Assembly: GCA_031258265.1 (NCBI GenBank)
Contig: JAIRNB010000051.1
Span: forward strand, 1-8,851
Direction of reading: 5' to 3'
From: Treponema sp.
Lineage (GTDB): Bacteria > Spirochaetota > Spirochaetia > Treponematales > Breznakiellaceae
DNA length: 8,851 bases
Shown here piece after piece: positions 6,368 through 8,851 of this stretch; position 1 is the stretch's first letter, and the number at the start of each line of letters is the position of its first letter. Below the pieces are notes generated by a model, which saw only the letters and a list, made by a program, of their open reading frames with translations, searched no databases and had not been told where the DNA came from. The position numbers were made by a program, and so were the translations under genes.

Positions 6368-7410
6368 TGGAAAAATACTTTTACGAACTCGCCCTGGCAG
6401 CCCGGCGGCTTGCGGTGGATATGCTGTGCCTGAAATCCGGGGAAACCCTGGTTATCACCGCCGATACCGAAAGCGACATGGCGGTGGTCCGGGCCGCCGC
6501 GTCCGCCGCCTTTTCCGTTGGGGCAAAACCGGTGGTGATTACCTATCCCGCGCCCCGGGGGGTGGGAAAAGCGGCGGATCCCATGCTGGCGGTGGAGACC
6601 CTTACGGGGGCGCTCCAGGGGGCAGACGCCTGGGTGGAATTCAACAACCAGTGGATGTTGTATTCCACCCCCTTTGAACGGGCCATGGCTTCCAATAAAA
6701 AACTGCGTTACCTGTGCTTGGTGGGAATGGATGTGGACATGATGATCCGGCTTATCGGCCGGGTGGATCAGCAAAAACTTTCGGCCTTCCTCCATGCCCT
6801 GGCGGATAAAACCGGCGCCGCAAAAAACATGCGGATCACCACTCCCGCGGGGGGCGATCTTGAATTTGAAATCAACCGGGAAAATAAACTTTCCTGTGAC
6901 GACGGCAGGGCGGGGGAACCGGGGATGTATATGCTGGGGGGGCAGATATGTTTTGTACCGAAACTGGCTTCAATCAACGGCATCCTTGTATTCGAGGCAT
7001 CGATTTCCCCGGTTCCCGGGATCATCCGGGAAAAGGTGGTCTTGACCATTGAACAGGGCCGGATCCGGGAGATCCAGGGCGGCGCGGAGGCTATGGCCTT
7101 CAAAGCCTGGCTTGACAGTTTCCATGATCCGGCGATGTACCGGCTCGCCCACGGCTGTTACGGCGTTAATCCCGGGGCGAAGATAACGGGAAACGTCCTG
7201 GAGGATGAACGGGCATGGGGCGCTACGGAATGGGGGATAGGGTATCTTTCCGAAAACGATGCCCCCCGGGAGCATTTTGACGCGCCGAGTCATTGCGATG
7301 GTTTATGTATGAATTCCTCAGTCTGGCTTGACGGTGAACAAATTATGGATCGGGGAAAATTCATTGAACCCCATCTGAAAGATATGGCCCAGGCTCTTGG
7401 GCGGGAATAG
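6364..7410 (+). CDS. COG2309 metalloprotein of the M29 aminopeptidase/NicX fold
   Basis: This 348-residue cytoplasmic protein would usually be annotated as a leucyl aminopeptidase of family M29. Family features are the N-terminal LCLKSGETLVITADT (21-35), GGQICFVP (192-199) followed by INGILVFEAS, the GGAEA turn (239-243), and the C-terminal SHCDG (309-313) before a conserved MNSSVWLDG stretch. The M29 di-metal ligands appear changed: Gln194 replaces the Glu of the GE motif, His263 replaces the Glu of ELGIG, and Glu289 replaces the His after the GT motif. His310 and Asp312 remain. A His/His/Asp set resembles the iron site of NicX, the 2,5-dihydroxypyridine dioxygenase of this fold. The activity may therefore not be peptidase. 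The start overlaps the upstream stop (ATGA). A second ATG at 6367 is equally possible. The substrate is likely what the importer brings in (inference). Confidence 0.85.
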   Translation: MMEKYFYELALAARRLAVDMLCLKSGETLVITADTESDMAVVRAAASAAFSVGAKPVVITYPAPRGVGKAADPMLAVETLTGALQGADAWVEFNNQWMLYSTPFERAMASNKKLRYLCLVGMDVDMMIRLIGRVDQQKLSAFLHALADKTGAAKNMRITTPAGGDLEFEINRENKLSCDDGRAGEPGMYMLGGQICFVPKLASINGILVFEASISPVPGIIREKVVLTIEQGRIREIQGGAEAMAFKAWLDSFHDPAMYRLAHGCYGVNPGAKITGNVLEDERAWGATEWGIGYLSENDAPREHFDAPSHCDGLCMNSSVWLDGEQIMDRGKFIEPHLKDMAQALGRE

Positions 7411-7422
7411 GAGAAAAATCGG

Positions 7423-8502
7423 ATGAAAGAATTATCTAAAGAAGAACTCCAGGATATCCTGTACGGTTGTACCGTTTTAGGGACCGGCGGCGGCGGAGAC
7501 CTTGCCAATGGCCTCCGTCTGGTAGACAGCGCCTTGGCCGAAGGTAGACGGTTCCGCCTGGCGGGACTTGATGAACTACCCGACGACGGCTTTATCGGGG
7601 TACCGTATATCTGCGGCGCCCTGACCAAGGGGGAAAAAGAACCGGCCCTGCCGGTTCTGAAGGAGCCCCTGGGGGTTCTTGCGACGAAGGTAATGGAACG
7701 ATACCTGGGCCGTACCTTTGATGGCGTCATGTCCACCGAGCTGGGGGGTGAAAACACCGCCCAGGCTTTTTATACCGCCGCGCTTTTGGACAAGGTAATT
7801 GTAGACGCCGATCCCGCGGGCCGTTCCGTACCGGAGCTGCAACATTCGACCTTTTTTCTGAAGGATATTCCCATCACCCCCCTGGCCGTAGCCGACGCCT
7901 ACGGTAATTCCGCCGTCCTGGACCGGGTGGCCAGCGACAAACGGGCCGAGGATTGGGTGCGGGCGCTGGCGGTAGTTTCGGACAATTCCGTGGGGGTCCT
8001 GGACCATCCTGCCCCGGCGAAGATCCTCCGGGGCGCGGTGATCCCCGGCGCCGTATCCTACGCGGGTAAAATTGGCGCGACCCTGCGCCGGGCCCGGACA
8101 TCCGGCGGCGATCCCGCGCGGGGTATTGTTGAGGCTGTCGGCGGTAAAGTGGTGTTCCGGGGGATCGTCAAAACCGCCGAGTACGAGTCCCGGGAGGGCT
8201 TTACCTACGGTACGGTGATACTGAACGGCCGGAGCGAATATTCCGGCCATTCCTATAAGATCTGGTACAAAAACGAAAACATCGTCAGCTGGCTGGATGA
8301 CGCGGTTCATGCCATGGTTCCCGAACTCATCTGCCTTATGGATGAGGCGGGAAACTCCCAGATAAATCCCCGGGTAAAGGAAGGGGCCCTCCTTACGGCC
8401 TTTGTCCTGCCCGCCCCGGCGGAATGGACCACCCAACGGGGACTCGACTGCTTCGGTCCCCGGCATTTTGGTTTTGACTTTGACTATAAACCCCTCTTAT
8501 GA
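7423..8502 (+). CDS. Full-length DUF917 protein (S-methyl-thiohydantoin desulfurase / hydantoinase-associated family)
   Basis: This 359-residue cytoplasmic protein is of normal length for DUF917. The family was later named after an S-methyl-thiohydantoin desulfurase and often neighbours hydantoinase/oxoprolinase genes. The N-terminus has LGTGGGGDLANG (19-30). The conserved core has STELGGENT (104-112), then VDADPAGRSVPELQ (127-140), where acidic and polar residues probably form the active or metal site. The C-terminal domain (about 240-359) carries YKIWYKNEN (278-286) and GPRHFGFD (345-352). ATG 7423 follows TAGGAGA (7408-7414) with an 8-nt gap, and the gene starts 12 nt after the COG2309 gene. 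It ends the operon and faces a convergent gene. The exact reaction is not known from sequence. A role in opening or desulfurising a cyclic amide, or in helping the COG2309 enzyme, is inference. Confidence 0.88.
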   Translation: MKELSKEELQDILYGCTVLGTGGGGDLANGLRLVDSALAEGRRFRLAGLDELPDDGFIGVPYICGALTKGEKEPALPVLKEPLGVLATKVMERYLGRTFDGVMSTELGGENTAQAFYTAALLDKVIVDADPAGRSVPELQHSTFFLKDIPITPLAVADAYGNSAVLDRVASDKRAEDWVRALAVVSDNSVGVLDHPAPAKILRGAVIPGAVSYAGKIGATLRRARTSGGDPARGIVEAVGGKVVFRGIVKTAEYESREGFTYGTVILNGRSEYSGHSYKIWYKNENIVSWLDDAVHAMVPELICLMDEAGNSQINPRVKEGALLTAFVLPAPAEWTTQRGLDCFGPRHFGFDFDYKPLL

Positions 8503-8511
8503 GGCATGAAG

Positions 8512-8541
8512 GAGCCGCGGGGTATCCGCCGGTACGGGCTC
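8512..8541. terminator. Possible hairpin between convergent genes
   Basis: GAGCC (8512-8516) can pair with GGCTC (8537-8541), and GCGG (8517-8520) with CCGC (8526-8529) inside it. The structure fills the 37-nt gap between the two convergent genes and touches the stop of the minus-strand gene. There is no T run on either side, so if it ends transcription it does so weakly. Confidence 0.25.
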
Positions 8542-8851
8542 ATTCGGGCCCTGCCGGCAGGCGGGTGACCAGAATCACCATAACCCGGTGACGAAGGGTC
8601 TTTAAAACCGTAATCGAGAGATCCCTAAAAACAAATTGATCCCCTTCCCGGGGCGCTCCTTCCAGATTTTCAATTACCCAGCCGCCCACGGTAAGGGCTC
8701 CGGGCTTCTCCTCCCCTTCATCCAGGGAAAAGAAATCAAAAAAATCCCGTAAGCCCGTGTTGCCCAGAATTTTATAGCCCCCCCCCTCCAGGGGGATAAT
8801 GTTGGTAACCACCTTTTCATGTTCATCCCAGATTTCACCCACCAATTCTTC
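8540..8851 (-). CDS. C-terminal part of a CorC/HlyC-type CBS-domain transporter (5' end outside window)
   Basis: The frame is open to the right edge and ends at TGA (complement of 8540-8542), giving 103 visible residues. It begins EELVGEIWDEHE, the typical junction between the CBS pair and the C-terminal transporter-associated (CorC_HlyC) domain. Next comes a GGGYKILGNTGLRDF segment, then GGWVIENLEGAPREGDQFVF and a final beta strand, the usual order in that small domain. Full-length relatives are membrane proteins with a DUF21/CNNM domain, two CBS domains and this C-terminal domain, linked to Mg2+/Co2+ handling or efflux. The membrane and CBS parts lie outside the window, so the exact subtype is unknown. 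It converges on the operon and shows no functional tie to it. Confidence 0.85.
   Translation of the reverse strand, partial: EELVGEIWDEHEKVVTNIIPLEGGGYKILGNTGLRDFFDFFSLDEGEEKPGALTVGGWVIENLEGAPREGDQFVFRDLSITVLKTLRHRVMVILVTRLPAGPE

Noticed and set aside
7576..8466. Minus-strand open frame of 296 codons opposite the full-length DUF917 gene
   Set aside because: It is a GC-rich antisense shadow of a gene with clear family motifs, dominated by Gly, Pro and Arg.
5900..8502. Recent tandem duplication of a DUF917 unit or a mobile element around the enzyme genes
   Set aside because: The two DUF917 copies have diverged to roughly 40% identity, and I see no flanking direct repeats, terminal inverted repeats or transposase.
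8551..8560. Perfect palindrome CTGCCGGCAG
   Set aside because: It lies inside the coding end of the CorC/HlyC-type gene, and CCGG-rich palindromes are frequent throughout this GC-rich window.

Overview
The window is a bacterial chromosome segment of moderately high GC content. It is dominated by one plus-strand gene cluster (429-8502), with a gene fragment at each edge. The substrate-binding protein carries a lipoprotein signal, starts are ATG, GTG and TTG behind good Shine-Dalgarno sequences, and the genes are packed like an operon. The base composition and style remind me of spirochaetes, especially gut Treponema relatives, but nothing here fixes the taxon and I hold that guess loosely.

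Layout: (1) 3-173, the C-terminal end of an unrecognised plus-strand gene, followed by a perfect 13-bp hairpin. (2) A sigma70-type promoter near 240-268 and a leader of about 150 nt. (3) 429-5884, a complete peptide/opine/nickel-class (Dpp/Opp) ABC importer: lipoprotein binding protein, a strong hairpin, two permeases, and one protein holding both ATPase domains. (4) 5900-8502, three enzyme-like genes: a DUF917 (S-methyl-thiohydantoin-desulfurase family) protein lacking its middle two thirds, a COG2309 protein of the M29 aminopeptidase/NicX fold, and a full-length DUF917 protein. (5) 8540-8851, a convergent gene encoding the C-terminus of a CorC/HlyC-type CBS-domain transporter.

Working model (inference): the importer brings in a small peptide-like or cyclic amide compound, such as a hydantoin, thiohydantoin, cyclic imide or modified dipeptide. 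The COG2309 and DUF917 proteins then process it in the cytoplasm. The gaps between genes from 2184 onward run from a 4-nt overlap to 15 nt, which suggests co-transcription and translational coupling. The hairpin after the binding-protein gene probably makes that protein more abundant than the rest.

The least ordinary points are the internally deleted DUF917 paralogue sitting in the same operon as its full-length relative, the M29-fold protein whose peptidase metal ligands look replaced by a NicX-like His/His/Asp set, and the ATPase whose first half has lost its switch histidine. No tRNA, rRNA, CRISPR, insertion sequence or attachment site was seen.
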